64,000 bases of DNA from Erinaceus europaeus (Eukaryota > Chordata > Mammalia > Eulipotyphla > Erinaceidae). This document shows positions 31,839 to 43,529 of this stretch, piece after piece; position 1 is the first letter of the stretch, and each line of letters starts with the position of its first letter. A program made the translations under genes and the position numbers. Under the pieces are notes generated by a model. That model ran no database searches. It was not told where the DNA came from and was given only the letters and a program-made list of their open reading frames with translations. Location of the stretch: contig NC_080181.1 in assembly GCF_950295315.1 (NCBI RefSeq), positions 39,833,375 to 39,897,374 of the forward strand, given 5' to 3'.

Positions 31839-34800
31839 TCTTCTTCTTCTAGTGTTTGCCCTTCTTCCGTAGCCAGTCAACAGCGTCAGGTTGAGCCTGA
31901 TGTAAAGTTTCGAGACCTCCTTTGAATCTGGAGAGGTGGCAGTCGTTGACTATGTGGGTCATAGTCTGTCTGTAGCCACAGGGGCAGTTCGGGTCGTCTC
32001 TGGCTCCCCAGCGATGGAACATAGCGGCACACCGGCCATGGCCTGTTCGATAGCTATTGAGGAGGGCCCAATCATAACGTGCTAGGTCAAAGCCGTGTTG
32101 ACGCTTGCAGGGGTCTGTGATGAGGTGTTTGTTCTTTACCTCAGCTGACTGCCAACTCTGTTTCCAAGAGTCTGGAACAGAGAAGTTCAGTGTAGGCGTA
32201 GGGGACCAGATTGGATGACGAGGCGTCAAGCGTAGGACAGGGTGGGCGAAGATATCCACTATATTGGCAGGTCCGGTTGAGCGTAGACGTGGGGAATGAA
32301 CTTAGATGATGCCGCATCCTGACGAATATCTGGCGGGGCGATGTTGCTAAGAACTGGCAGCCATGGAACCGGGGTGGAACGGATGGTTCCAGAAATTATC
32401 CTCATGGAGGAATATAATTTGGAATCGACCAAGTGGACATGGGGGCTACGGAACCATACTGGGGCACAGTATTCTGCAGTGGAATAGCATAATGCCAGAG
32501 ATGATGATTGTAGTGTGGAAGCGCTCGTGCCCCATGAGGAGCTGGCCAGTCTTGCAATGATGTTATTCCTCGCGCCCACCTTTGCTGCAGTTTTTATGAG
32601 ATGTTCGTGAAATGACAGAGTGCGATTGAGAGTAACGCCAAGATAGACTGGCTGGGCTTCATGCCGGATTCTCGTATTGCCAAGCTGCACATTAAGCTCA
32701 CGCGAGGCCGAGGCATGGTGTAGATGGAAAACAAGATGATACCGTTTTTGCAGTGCTAGGGATTAGTCGCCATTTTTTACAGTAATCAGATTCAGTGACA
32801 TGTCTTTCGTGAGTGTTTCCTTGAGGATGTCAAACTTTGATGCCTGAGTTGCACAGCAGATGTCATCGGCGTAGATGAACTTCCTTGAAGAAGTTTCTGG
32901 GAGGTCATTGATGTAAATATTAAATAGCATAGGAGCCAGAACAGAGCCCTGGGGGAGGCCACTTGAGACAAGTCTCCATCTGCTAGACTTGTCACCCAGA
33001 TGCACCCGGAATCTTCTGTTTTGGAGAAGAAACGATATAGTGTTGGCCACCCATGGAGGCAGGCATCTTGAGATCTTGACTAGGAGACCATGGTGCCAGA
33101 CCGTGTCATAGGCTTCTGTGAGATCAACAAAGACAGCACCCGTCTTTAAATTCTTCTGGAATCCATTCTCAATGTAAGTTGAGAGGGCCAGGACTTGTGA
33201 TCTTCCTGGGCAGAAACCAGCTTGGGCGGGTGATAGGAATTTCTCTGTAAGAGGAGAAATTCATGACAGAAGCAGCCTCTCAAGGAGTTTGTAACACACG
33301 GAGAGGAGAGTAATTGGTTTATAGCTGGCGGCCAGTGTTAGGTCTTTCTTTGGTTTCAAAACTGCTATTATCTTTGCACGATGCCAAATTTTGCGCATAG
33401 ATTCGGATTCCAAGATGTGGGACAGGAATGTAGTGAGCCACTTCTTTGCCGCGGGGCCCAAGTTAAGAATGAGTTCTGGGGTGATGTTATCATAGCCAGC
33501 AGCTGTTCCAGGTTTAACCCTCTTCAAAGCGTCTTCCAGTTCAGACAGTGTAAAGGGAGAGAGTTTTGGAGATGGACAAGATAAACGGAAGTGGGATGAC
33601 CACTCGTGGGAAATTTCTCTTTTCCAGACTGGGTTGATCTTAGCACGTCCAACTTGAGTTAGGTGACTGGCCACTGAGTTTGGAGATACGGGAGGATGGG
33701 AGACAGGAGAGGGTTGGCTACCGTCACCCAGACTATGAAGAAGCTTCCAGGCCTTCCTACTTGAGTGGGTGAAGTTCAGACTTTCCGTGAGTTGTTGCCA
33801 GTGGGCTTGGCGTGCTGCATCCAGGGAGGCAATGAGATGGTCAGCCACATCTGGGTCGCCCGACTCATCATACTGCTTTAGTAGTTGCTCGCATTCAGCA
33901 TCAAGACAAGGCGTATAGTTAGCACATCTCCCACGAGGAACAGCTTGGGAAGCTGCTTTGAAGATGGTTTGGCGGAAGCGCCTGTAGGCATCTTCAGAGG
34001 GGATAGAGTTAATTGGAATTGCAGGAATAGATTTGTTGGTAAGATCACTGAACAGATGCCAGTTTGCTTTCCGAAAGTTCCATCTTAATTTCTCCGAGCA
34101 CAGAATCAGTGGGAGCTGGAGACCAATGTGGATGATAGCTGGGTGGTGATGACTGTGTGGGAAGTCCTTGAGAACTTGTCTTGTAGCGGGAAAGGCTTGG
34201 CCGTTGACTGTGCTAATCCAGCACAGGTTGGGTGATGACTCTTTATTCCATCTAGCACTGTGAAAAGAGCCTGGCTGTTTGGGATCGTATAATAGGGAGA
34301 GGTCATTCGCTGAAGCCCAGTCGGCTAAGATAGAGCCATCAGCACGAGTGGAAGAATATCCCCAGTCTTGGTGATGACTATTAAAGTCTACAACGTAAAT
34401 GGCTGGGTGATTCGGGCTAGGCAGGACCTCATTATCCCATGAGGCATTGGGAGGCTTATATACGTTGTTGAGCTGAATAGTTCCAATAGTAATGGAGTCG
34501 TAGAAGGTCGAAGAGGCCGTATGATAAACATCTGCAAGATAGGATTTGGCGTAGATGGCTCGGCTGTGTTTAGGGTGGAGATTATAGCATATTAAATCGA
34601 ATCCACTGATGGTGAATGGAGCAGCTTCATCGACTGCTATATGTGTTTCTTGTAGGCAAATGACATCTGCCTGATGCTGTATCGCCAATTGACCAATAAG
34701 AACACGTTTGGCAAAGGACAGCCCCTCAACATTAAGTTGGAGGACTCGAAGAGCAGGACCAACAGCTTGAAAGCTGTCAGGAGCTGCTTGTTGCTGGCTT

Positions 34801-34912
34801 TGAAAGTGACTGGGATCCATGTGGATTCAGTCGGCTAGTAAGGATCGTCAGCTTCCCCAATGAATGGGTACTCACGGGATGCACCACGGGAAGGTCGATC
34901 CAATGTATCCCA
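31839..34912 (-). mobile_element. Vingi-like LINE, end to end (3.07 kb), 11-bp TSD
   Basis: The target duplication 'ttgagctcact' lies at 31828-31838 and 34913-34923. The element reads on the minus strand: a 92-bp 5' UTR beginning 'tgggatacattggatcgacc', one long ORF (34820-31849) and a GAA-repeat tail that starts right at the stop codon TAG. It has an apurinic-type endonuclease, a reverse transcriptase and no RNase H. Size, single ORF and lack of RNase H match the Vingi clade reported from hedgehogs (Ingi-related, proposed horizontal transfer). It is unlike L1, which has two ORFs and a poly(A) tail. The clade name is from memory and architecture; phylogeny was not run. Confidence 0.88.
31849..34820 (-). 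pseudogene. Vingi-like endonuclease-reverse transcriptase polyprotein, broken
   Basis: About 990 codons from the ATG at 34820 (MDPSHF) to the TAG at 31849-31851. Residues 25-230: APE-type endonuclease with LQLN (N30), CLQETH (E58) and VVDFNSHHQDW (143-153); the position of the usual SDH motif reads SHHHP (223-227). From about 420: reverse transcriptase (KPGTAAGYDNITPEL; ASYKPITLLSVCYKLLERLL), motif A (VFVDLTEAYDTVW), motif B (LPQGSVLAPMLFN), intact YADD. The C-terminus has a CPCGYRQTMTHIVNDC zinc-like motif. Three breaks: an in-frame TGA at 33261-33263, and two 1-bp deletions, judged against the copy at 13-14 kb, near 32795 and near 32260. Few lesions suggest a fairly young insertion. Confidence 0.92.
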
Positions 34913-36699
34913 TTGAGCTCACTATGTTCAGTACACAAGGCCCCAGATTCAAACCCCTAGGGCCCACCTGTACAGGGGAAGTTTCTTGCATCCCTGTGAT
35001 AAACCCCACTTGGTCATGATGAACAATATTTTTAATATACTGCTTGGCTAGAATTCTGTTCAATATTTTAGCATCCATGTTCATCAGAGATACTGGTCTT
35101 TAGTTTTATTTTTGGTTGTGTTCCTGTCTGCTTTTGGTATCAGAGTGATGTTGGCTTCATAGAAACTGGAAGGGAGTCTTCAATCTTCTGGAAGACTTAA
35201 AAGTAAAGGTATTAGTTCTTCTTTGAAGTTTTTATAGAATTCATTTGTAAAACCATCTGGACCAGGACTTTTATTCTTGGGAATATTTTTGATAATTGTT
35301 TCAATTTCTTTGGCTGTGATTGGCCTGTTCATATTTTCTAGTTACTCTTCATTTATTTTTGGAAGTTTATAGGTATCTAAGAACTAGTCCATTTCTTCCA
35401 GGTTCTCTATCTTGGTGCCATGTAATGTTCATAGAAGCCTCGTATGATATGCTGAATTTCTGTGGTGTTTATTGTGATAACTACTCTTTTATTTATAATT
35501 CAATTTATTTTGTTCTCCATTTTTTGTTTTGTGAGTCTGGCTAAAGGTTTTTTGATTTTGTTTATTCTTTTGAAGAACCAAGATATAACTTTATTGATTT
35601 TTTGTATGGTTTTCTTATTTTCAATGTTATTTTTTCTGCCCTAACTTTAGTTATTTCAGTCCTTCTGATTGATTTAGGGTGTCTTTATTCTTCTTTTTCC
35701 AAGTACTTTAGGTTGCTGATTTGAGGTTTTCCTTGTTCCTAATATGTGCAAATATAGCTATGAATTTTCCTCTCAGTACTGCCTTAGCAGTGTCCCACAT
35801 ATCTTGATAGCTTACCTCTTCATTTTCATTGAACTCTCGAAACATTTTGATTTCTCCCTTTATTTCCTCTTGGACCCAGTAACTGTTAAGGAGTGTACTG
35901 TTGAGCATCTAAATTTTGGGACTATTACTAATCTTTTTTTGATTGTTAAGTGTTAGTTTAATTCCATTGTGGTCTGAGAAGTTTCTTGGGATGATTTCTA
36001 TGGTCTTGAATCTTCTGATGCTGTCTTTGTGGCCTAACATATGGTCTGTCCTTGAGAATGACCCATGTGGACTTGAATAGAATGTGTATTCCAGTTTCTT
36101 GGGGTGAATGACTCTGAAAATGTCCAATAGTTATAGTTTATCTATCTCTTTATTTAGCTCCCTCATGTCTTTATTGATTTTCTGCCTGGATGATCTGTCA
36201 AGTTGAGAGAGTGGGGTGCTGAAGTCCCCTACTATTCTTGTGTTGCTGTTAATATATTGCTGTAGTTGTTTCATTACACTCATGTTTGATATATTTAGAT
36301 GAGTTCTCATTGGGTGCATAGATGTTAATAATTGTTAAGTTATCTTGGTTGATTGACCCTCTGAGCATTAAGTAGTGTCTTTTAAAATTTTATTTATTTT
36401 AAAGTCTATGTGTCAGATATGAGAATAGCTATTCCTACCCTTTTTTTGTGAGCCATTGGCTTGTATGATAGTTTTCCATCCTTTCACTTTGAGTCTGTGT
36501 TTGTATTGTTGATTTAGGTGGGTTTCCTGTAGACAGCATACTGTTGGGTTGTGTTTTCTGAGCCACCTTCTTCTTCTGTGCCTTTTAATAGTGAATCCAG
36601 GCCATTGACATTTACTAATGTCAGAGATTGAAGATATTTATGCCATTCTTGTAGATTTTTAGAGTGTTCTGATATATGGCATATTTATGGTGATCTGAT

Positions 36700-37600
36700 T
36701 GTTTATAGCAGACCTTTCAGAACTTCTTTCAGAGCAGTATTGGTGATAGTTGACTCTTTCAACTGTTGCTTGTCTGAGAAGTTTTTTATGCCTCCATCTA
36801 GTCTGAATAACAGTCTAGCAGGATACACTAGTCTTGATTGAAAGGCTTTCTCATTGAGCACTTGGTAGGTATTGTGAAATACTCTTCTGGCCTGTAGTGT
36901 TAGTGTGGAGAAGTCTGCTGCTAATCTTATGGGTTTTCCTCTGTAGGTGACTATTTTTCTCTTGCAGCCCTCAGGGTACTTTCTTTATCCTTGTTCTTTT
37001 TCATTCTAAATATGATGTGTCTTGACATTTTTATGTCTGTGTTGATTCTGTTTGGGACCTTCTGGGCTTCCTGAACCTTTGCATGTTTTATATTGTCTAG
37101 ACTAGAGAAGTTTTTAGCTATTATGTCCTGAAGAATGCTCCCTCTCTTTCTTCCTCTGGTAAACGAAAAATGAATATATTATTTTCTTTTGAAGTCATCC
37201 CATAGGTCTCTGATGTTGTTTTCAGTATCTATTTTCTCTTTTAGAGATCTCTTACTTCTTTTTTAGTTGTCTCTAATTCTTCCTCGATCTTGCTAATTCT
37301 GTCTTTAGCCTCATTTATTCTATTCTCTCTCCCTGTACTTTTGTTACCCTGTTCTGATACTGTTTTACCTTGTTCAGCTAGCTGTGTTTTTAGCTCAGCT
37401 ATTTCAGCTTTAAGCTCTCTAATAAGCTTGAGATAACTAGTGTTTTCTTCCAGAACCTCATTTGTTGTTTCTTCATTTCTAATGACAGTTCTTTCAGACT
37501 CCTTACTTACTCCTCTGAGTATTTCCTTAACTAGCGTTTGGATGTTGACCTCACTATTTTGTGGTTCACCTTTGGGGGGCTTTTAGCTGGACTCTTGTCC
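36700..37600 (-). pseudogene. L1 ORF1 (RNA-binding protein), decayed
   Basis: The minus strand shows an N-terminal coiled coil (near 37430-37250: LRELKAEIAELKTQLAEQ-like text) and a C-terminal domain near 36950-36720 reading GKPIRLAADFSTLTLQARR and FQSRLVYPARLLFRLDGG, which are L1 ORF1 hallmarks. ORF1p trimerises and coats L1 RNA. Several stops break the frame. Confidence 0.8.
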
Positions 37601-38498
37601 TGATTCATTTCTCCAATATTTCTTCTTGTTGGTTTAATCATTCTATATAGTATGTTATGAGGTTCCTCTCTCAGTACTTTTCAAATTACTGATCACTCTT
37701 GCCTGGATTGACTTGTGTCTAAGTAAGGTACTTAAAGAGTTCACAGTTTCAGAAATTAACAGTTGCTTTAATATCATTTCAATCTCTGAGTTGGAGCACA
37801 GAGACTGTTAAAAGCCTCTTTTGTTCTTTTTCTTCCCTGTAGGCAATGGGAGCCTGAGTGCTTTTAAACTGTACGTAGGCTTCTTAGCTTAATTCCTCAC
37901 TCCTGACCAAGAGCTAAATCAGGTTGGGGGAGAGATAGCACAGTGGTTTTTGCAAAGAGACTCTCACACCCAAAGGAGCCAAGCTCCAAGCTCATTTCTG
38001 CTTCTCTGCCAAGCCTGGCAGTACTGCTGTGCTCTGTGAGTTTCTAAACAAGTCCCGTTTATAGTCTGCAGCTTCTGAGACAATTCTTCACCATGTTCTC
38101 CTCAGGAGAACAACTTTGAAAGGCTCCCACTATACAACTTCACTCTAGGCCACTGTAGCTCTTTTCCTGAGTTTCCAGGTCAACTCTCTGTTCCCAGATG
38201 TCAGCACAGCCCCCCCCCCCCTGCTGCTCCAGCCTCTGAGGGCAGTAGCAATGAAGACTCATAGTTGTGTTTGGTGAGTCTCAGGGGAGTCCTCTCCTCC
38301 CTTCAGCAGTCTTTTTTTTGGTAAAACAGACTGGAGCTGGTGCCTCAACTGGTAAACTGCTGGACTGTTACTAGCTGCTTAATCTCTCCTTAGGCCATCT
38401 CCCTGTCCACAAGCCACACCTGTTTTGACTCACCAGTGGTTTGGTGGGTTCCTGAAGTTGTTCTAATACTGCCTTGTTGTGGTCCCAGGTGGTCTCCA

Positions 38499-38850
38499 TT
38501 TATTTTTGAAGTCTGCATTTCACTGAAGCTCTGGTGCAGTTCTCAAAAGGAAAAAGGTATCTTAAGGTAGGAAGGCATGTTTTTGTTTTGTTTCAAGCAG
38601 AGTAAAATATGACAAATCAATATTCATCTCTTTAATGTCATCTCAGTATTCTAATGGAAACACATATATCATCAAATCCATTTTACTTTTTTCTATATTT
38701 TAATAGTTGGGATAATGTTAAATGACTTATAATGTTGACATTAGAATTAGCTTACCTGAATCTGAATGTGCATTTGCCACATAGTAGATGTGTCACTTTG
38801 AACAGGATAATAAATCTTTTAATTTCAATTTCTTTATCTGAATGTAGAAT
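38499..38850. other. No recognisable feature
   Basis: Flank of the long L1; AT-rich, unassigned. Confidence 0.4.
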
Positions 38851-38851
38851 G

Positions 38852-39003
38852 AAGGGGGCCAAGTGGTGGCTCCCCCTCTAGAGCAAACATATTATTGTGA
38901 GCAAAGATGCACATTCCGGTACTTGATTGTACTTGATTCCCACCTGCAAGGGGAGGAGGGGGTTGCTCCTCTAGTATGGGAGTTTCAGTGAACTTCTTTT
39001 TGA

Positions 39004-39041
<38 letters not shown>

Positions 39042-39115
39042 CTTACCTCTATCAATAAATAACCACAGGGAATGATGAAACCATGCAGGAACAGAGTCCC
39101 AGCAATAATGCCACC
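38852..39115 (+). mobile_element. SINE-B/A-type copy, diverged
   Basis: 'gggggccaagtggtggctccc' head, 'gattcccacctgcaaggggagg', then a (TC)n run at 39009-39038, 'tcaataaataacc' and a SINE-A-like end 'ggaacagagtcccagcaataatgcc'. The B box is decayed. Confidence 0.65.
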
Positions 39116-40039
39116 AATATATACATGTGAATGATATAGCTTTATACACTGTACAAGTGATGAATTAGTCTATCTTAGAATATATAGACATTTGTGATGT
39201 TACAGCAAAAGCCCCAAATATATCAGTTGAAGTAAAATGGAAAGGAAATGTTACATATTAATTGTATGCTAACATTATGCTTTTTATCAAAAGATTGGTC
39301 ATGATTAAGTCTCTCAACATTATATAGCATAAGGCATACAATTTTAAGACTTTTTTTCCCCCTTTCATTTAGATGAGGAAAGTCATTTGACGTTAAAATG
39401 GGTAAAGAAAAGTGAAGAATTTGAGAATTCAGACAGGCTGAATTCAGTCACAGAGGATTATTTCTAAAGTTACCACATGACACTTTTTTTTTTCCCATAT
39501 GGCACTGAATGTGTATCTACTAGATTTCAACTCCTAACACTTGGCAAGTATATAACAATTATAAGGGGTTTTTTTTTCACAGTGATGAATGTTCTATAGT
39601 TCTGTGTAAATTCATATCAAATATTTCAAAAACAGTCAAATAAAATTGGATTTTTAAATGGGTTTAATATTTAAAGACTAAAAAGAAAGGTTTTTTTTAG
39701 CTTAGTAAGATGTTCAATTCCATGTGCAAAAAGTATTAGTACATGTGTAATCTGGATTATGGAAAAGTATGTGGAGTTTGTCAGAACCAAATGAATAGGC
39801 CATGGGCTTGTTACCCAGGTTATCTCTAGCTCACATTAAAAAAATTTTAAAAAGGTGGAAAAGTGCTCCTCTCATTCCCCATCAAAACACCTGTCAAAAA
39901 TCACTGTAATTTATAGAAGAGAAATCCCTCCTCCCTAGTTTTTAATCATCTTGATCAATTTCAGACTTCGCCAGGTCTAACTCTCAAGTTTTGCAAAATG
40001 TTACATTGAGCAATTAAAATAAATATTTCCAGATGGAGA
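39116..40039. other. No recognisable feature
   Basis: Very AT-rich unassigned sequence with short T runs near 39350, 39485 and 39570. No gene signal. Confidence 0.4.
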
Positions 40040-41227
40040 AAGGCTTTTATTTATTTCATTAATTTTTATTTGTCATTAATAGTAGTTTACAAGACTATAA
40101 GATTACAGTGTGTAGTTCCATACCCCACCCACTAACAGAGTCCTTTATCCCTACCACCTCCTAAAGATAACTACCACAGTTCACACAAGTCTTAGAAACA
40201 GTTTGCTTCCTTCTGTTTTTTTTTTTTTTTTGTTCTTGTCTATCAGATCTCTAGGTTCCACATATCAGTAAAACCACCTGGGAGTTCTCTTTCATCTCTT
40301 CGCTTATTTTGCTAAGTATAATCCTCCCCAGTTTCATCCACTTTGTTCCAAAGGGCAGTCATCTTTTTTATTGCAAAGGAATGTTCCATGTAATATATCA
40401 TTTCTTTAGCGAGTCATCTGTTGGTGTGCAGTTAGGCTGCTTCCACTCTGGTTATTGTGAATAGTGCAGCTATGAACATAGGGGTGCATATATCTCTTCG
40501 ACTTAGTGTTCCAGAGTGGTATCTCTGGACTGTAAGGTAATTTCCCTTTTTATTTGTTTAAGCATTCTACATACAGACTTCTAAAAGGGCTGCACCAGTT
40601 TGCATTCCCACCAGCAATGAAGTAGAGTTCCTTTTTCTCTATAACCTTGCCAACACCTGTTGTTCCCTAATCTGTTGTTGTAAGCCATTCTCTCAGGTGT
40701 GAGAGATTCTCAGTGTAGCTTTTATCTGCATTTCTCTAATGATGACTGACGTGGAACATTTCTTCATGTGTCTGTGGGCCATAAGTATCTCTTCTTTAGA
40801 AAACTGTTTTTGGCCTACCTTTTATTGGGTTATTTTTGCTTCTTTTGTAGATCTGTACCAATTCTGCATAGAATGTTCAATATCAGTCAATTACATGTGA
40901 TGTGCAAATATAGTCTCCTATTTAGTGAGTTATCTTGTGATTTTTTTGGTAGATTGATTTCAATATGTAGTTGCTTTTTAGTTTCATGTAACCCAGTTTA
41001 TTTACTCTTTTGTCCATTTCCCATGCCTAGGGGGTTTTGCTTGAAAAATTGCCATTGGGATTTTCATAGGGATGACTGAAACTATAAACTGTTTTTGGCA
41101 GAATGGGCATTTTAATAATGTTTATTGTTCCAACCCAGGAACAAGGAATGTTTTTTCTACTTCTGTGTGTCCTTCTGTGTTTCTTTTAACAATATCCTAT
41201 AATTTTCATTGCAAAGTTCCTTCATGC

Positions 41228-41345
41228 AGAGTGCCGAGCTGGTGTAGTGGCTCTGCCCATGGTCTCTGGGGCAGACAGAGCCTCAGGTTTAAAGCCTGTC
41301 CTCACCAGAATCTAGTGGTTCACTTCTCTGGGAAAAAAAAAAAGA
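41228..41345 (+). mobile_element. tRNA-like SINE, subfamily unclear
   Basis: 'tggtgtagtggctctgccc' (A-box-like) and 'caggtttaaagcctgtcc' (B-box-like), ending in a poly(A) tract. It fits a SINE-C relative, but the head differs. Confidence 0.6.
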
Positions 41346-41349
41346 CTTT

Positions 41350-41700
41350 GGGGGTCAGACGGTAGTGCAGCGCGTAAAGCACAAGGACTGGCTTAAGGAT
41401 CCCAGTTCAAGCCCCTGGCTCCCCACCTGCAGGGGAAGTCACTTCACAACCAGTGAAGCAGGTCTGCAGGTGTCTTATCTTTCTCTCCCTTTCTCTGTCA
41501 CCCCCCTCCTCTCTTCATTTCTCTCTGTCCTATCCAACAACAATGATATCAATAACAACAACAATAAGAACCACAACAATGATAAAAAACAAGGACAACA
41601 AAAGGGAAAAAATAGCCTTCAGGAGCAGTGGATTCATGGTGTAGGCACCAAGCCCCAGCAATAACCCTGGAGGTAATAATAATAATAATAATTCCTTTAT
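41350..41700 (+). mobile_element. SINE-A, complete with 3' module
   Basis: Head 'ggtcagacggtagtgcagcg', B box 'agttcaagcccctgg', 'gaagcaggtctgcaggtgtct', 'tgtcctatccaacaaca', the terminal 'ggagcagtggattcatgg' and 'agccccagcaataaccctgg', then (AAT)n. This shows the full length of the longer SINE-A form. Confidence 0.93.
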
Positions 41701-42549
41701 CACTTTCATGAGATTCACCCCAAGATATTTTATCTTTTTGGGCTCTATTGTAAATGAAACTGAGTCTTTTATTTCCCTTTCATCTGATTCCTTGTTTATA
41801 TACAGAAATGACACAGGTTTATATGTATTGATTTTTACCACCATGACTTTACTGAATTTATTATTTCCAGTAGCTTTTTGGTGGAGTCTTTGGGGTTCTC
41901 TAGATATAATATCATGTCATAAGCAAATAGTGATAGTTTAATTTCTTCTTATCCAATCTGTATGCCTTTGATATCTTATTCTTATCTGATTGCAGTGGTG
42001 AGGGCATTGAGAAATATGTTGAATGACAGTGGAGGTAGTGGGCATCCTTGTCTGGTTCCTGATTTTAGGGGGAAAGCTTTCAGTTTTTCCTCAATGAGAA
42101 TGATGGTAGTTGTGGGCTTGTCATAAATGATCTTTATTATGTTGAGGAATGGTCCTTCTATTCCAAATTTCTGGTGGATCTTTATATCATAAATGGGTGT
42201 TAGACCTTATCAAATGACTTTTTGACCTCAATTTATCTGATCATGTGATTTTTATCTGTCTTTTTGTTGGCATGATAAATTACTTTGATTGACTCACAGA
42301 TGGTAAACCAGCCCTGTTTCCCAGGGATGAATCCCACTTGATCTTGGTAAATTATTCTCTTGTTATGTTATTGTGTTTGATTTGCCAAGATCTTGTTCAG
42401 GATCTTTACATCAATGTTCATCAGAGATATAGGTCTATAGTTTTCTTTTCTGGTAAAGTCTTTTCCTGCTTTGATGATCAAAGTGATGTTAGAAAGTAGT
42501 TGGGAGTGCTTGCCTCTGGGGGAGTCTTTTAGATATCGGTGTATTTGAT

Positions 42550-42775
42550 ATTCATATGTCTTTTAAATTTTTTTAAATAAATTATCTCTGTTTATTCGAT
42601 AGAGACAGTCACAATAGAAAAATAAGGGGAGATAAGAGAGAGAAAGAGGGACACAAGCACTGATTCATCACTCTCAATTCTTTCCCCCTGCAAGTGAAGA
42701 CGGGGGTGGGGCTTGAACCTGGGTCCTAGTACATTGTAACGTGCACTCAACCAAGTGTATCACCACCTGGTCCCA
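42550..42775 (-). mobile_element. SINE-B
   Basis: Reverse copy: 'cgatagagacagtcacaatag', a GA body, 'ggggcttgaacctgggtcct' (B box), head 'aagtgtatcaccacctggtccc'. Confidence 0.9.
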
Positions 42776-42854
42776 CTATTTACATTTCTCAAGATGTAAC
42801 AACACCTGAAACTTAAGCTGTGTTGTAAAACAATTAAAACAAAATAGAATGAAT

Positions 42855-42995
42855 ACTTAAAACACCTGGGGAAGGGACTCAGTTGAAAGAATGCTGGGCT
42901 TGCAATCCTGAGGCCTCAGTTTCCATCCCTGGCATGACACAAGTACTGAATTGCTATCTATACCCTCTTCCTCCCTCTCACAAAAAAAAAAAATA
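42855..42995 (+). mobile_element. SINE-C-like copy, diverged
   Basis: 'ggggaagggactcagttgaaag', 'ggcttgcaatcctgaggcc', 'cagtttccatccctgg' (B-box position), ending in poly(A). Divergent, so subfamily is uncertain. Confidence 0.6.
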
Positions 42996-43058
42996 AATAT
43001 TTCCAGAATCACCAAAATCTACCACATTTCTAGCTCCAGATGATAATATTACTTTTAA

Positions 43059-43529
43059 AAAATATTTATTTATGGGAGTCGGGCTGTAGCGCAGCGGGTT
43101 AAGTGCAGGTGGCGCAAAGCACAAGGACCGGCATAAGGATCCCGGTTCAAACCCCGGCTCCCCACCTGCAGGGGAGTCGCTTCACAGGCGGTGAAGCAGG
43201 TCTGCAGGTGTCTATCTCTCTCTCCTCCTCTCTGTCTTCCCCTCCTCTCTCCATTTCTCTCTGTCCTATCCAACAACGACAACAACAATAATAACTACAA
43301 CAATAAAACAACAAGGGCAACAAAAGGGAATAAATAAATATAATTAAAAAAAAATTAAAAAAAAAATTTATTTATTTGTTTATTCCCTTTTGTTGTCTTC
43401 GTTATTTTTATTGTTGTTATTGATGTCGTTGTTGTTGGATAGGACAGAGAGAAATGGAGAGAGGAGGGGAAGACAGGGGGGAGAGAAAGACCTGCTTCAC
43501 TGCCTGTGAAATGACTCCACTGCAGGTGG
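43059..43529. mobile_element. Inverted pair of SINE-A copies
   Basis: A plus-strand, well-preserved SINE-A (43073-43345; A box 'tagcgcagcgg', 'ggttcaaacc' B box) sits in the tail of a minus-strand SINE-A (43360-43529, head missing). The 24-bp 'tccagatgataatattactt'+TTAA repeat brackets the pair at 43035-43058 and 43530-43553: the reverse copy inserted first and the plus copy later landed in its A/T-rich tail. Confidence 0.9.

Larger units (their letters stand above)
31786..34993 (+). mobile_element. SINE-B head fragment inside L1, split by Vingi
   Basis: Left part (to 31838): 'ggggccaagcagtgacacacctggttgagc'. Right part (34924 on): 'tatgttcagtacacaagg', then 'cagattcaaacccctag' (B box), 'cccacctgtacaggggaag'. 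This is the first ~110 bp of SINE-B, without its 3' body and tail. The Vingi element sits between the two halves. Confidence 0.75.
29639..36640 (-). pseudogene. L1 ORF2 (endonuclease-reverse transcriptase), decayed and interrupted
   Basis: In order along the minus strand: endonuclease start near 36640 with a QETH-type region near 36530, IVGDFSTPLSQLDRS near 36200 and the 'NFSDHNGIKLTL' end near 35990; a basic linker; reverse transcriptase from about 35080 with [10 protein letters not shown] near 31370; then the C-terminal cysteine-rich segment (residues CWRGCG...LLHCYWEC) in the 173-codon open stretch 30160-29639. The frame is split by a SINE-B fragment and by the Vingi element between about 31786 and 34993, plus many indels. 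ORF2p nicks DNA and reverse-transcribes; this copy cannot encode it. Confidence 0.9.
29401..38498 (-). mobile_element. L1 LINE, nearly complete, with nested insertions
   Basis: A minus-strand L1 runs from its poly(A) end at 29401 through 3' UTR, ORF2, ORF1 and 5' UTR to about 38498, where homology with the copy at 1145-2095 ends ('cccaggtggtctcc'). Without the 3.07-kb Vingi insert and the SINE-B fragment it is about 5.9 kb, close to the usual 6-7 kb. Both reading frames contain many stops and shifts, so it is inactive. Its age is set by the insertions it hosts. Confidence 0.9.
40040..42545 (-). mobile_element. Old L1, 5'-truncated, with SINEs inside
   Basis: A minus-strand L1 with a different, older 3' UTR ('gttccatgtaatatatcatttc', 'ggtgtgcagttaggctgcttcc'), then ORF2 remnants: the region near 41844-41700 reads as KIKYLGVNL, and 41880-42440 matches the reverse-transcriptase core ('catcagagatataggtctatag'). 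It is interrupted at 41228-41700 by two SINEs. Multiply broken. Confidence 0.85.

Noticed and set aside
31287..31925. 212-codon plus-strand open frame
   Set aside because: It is antisense to L1 ORF2 and crosses the L1/SINE/Vingi junction.
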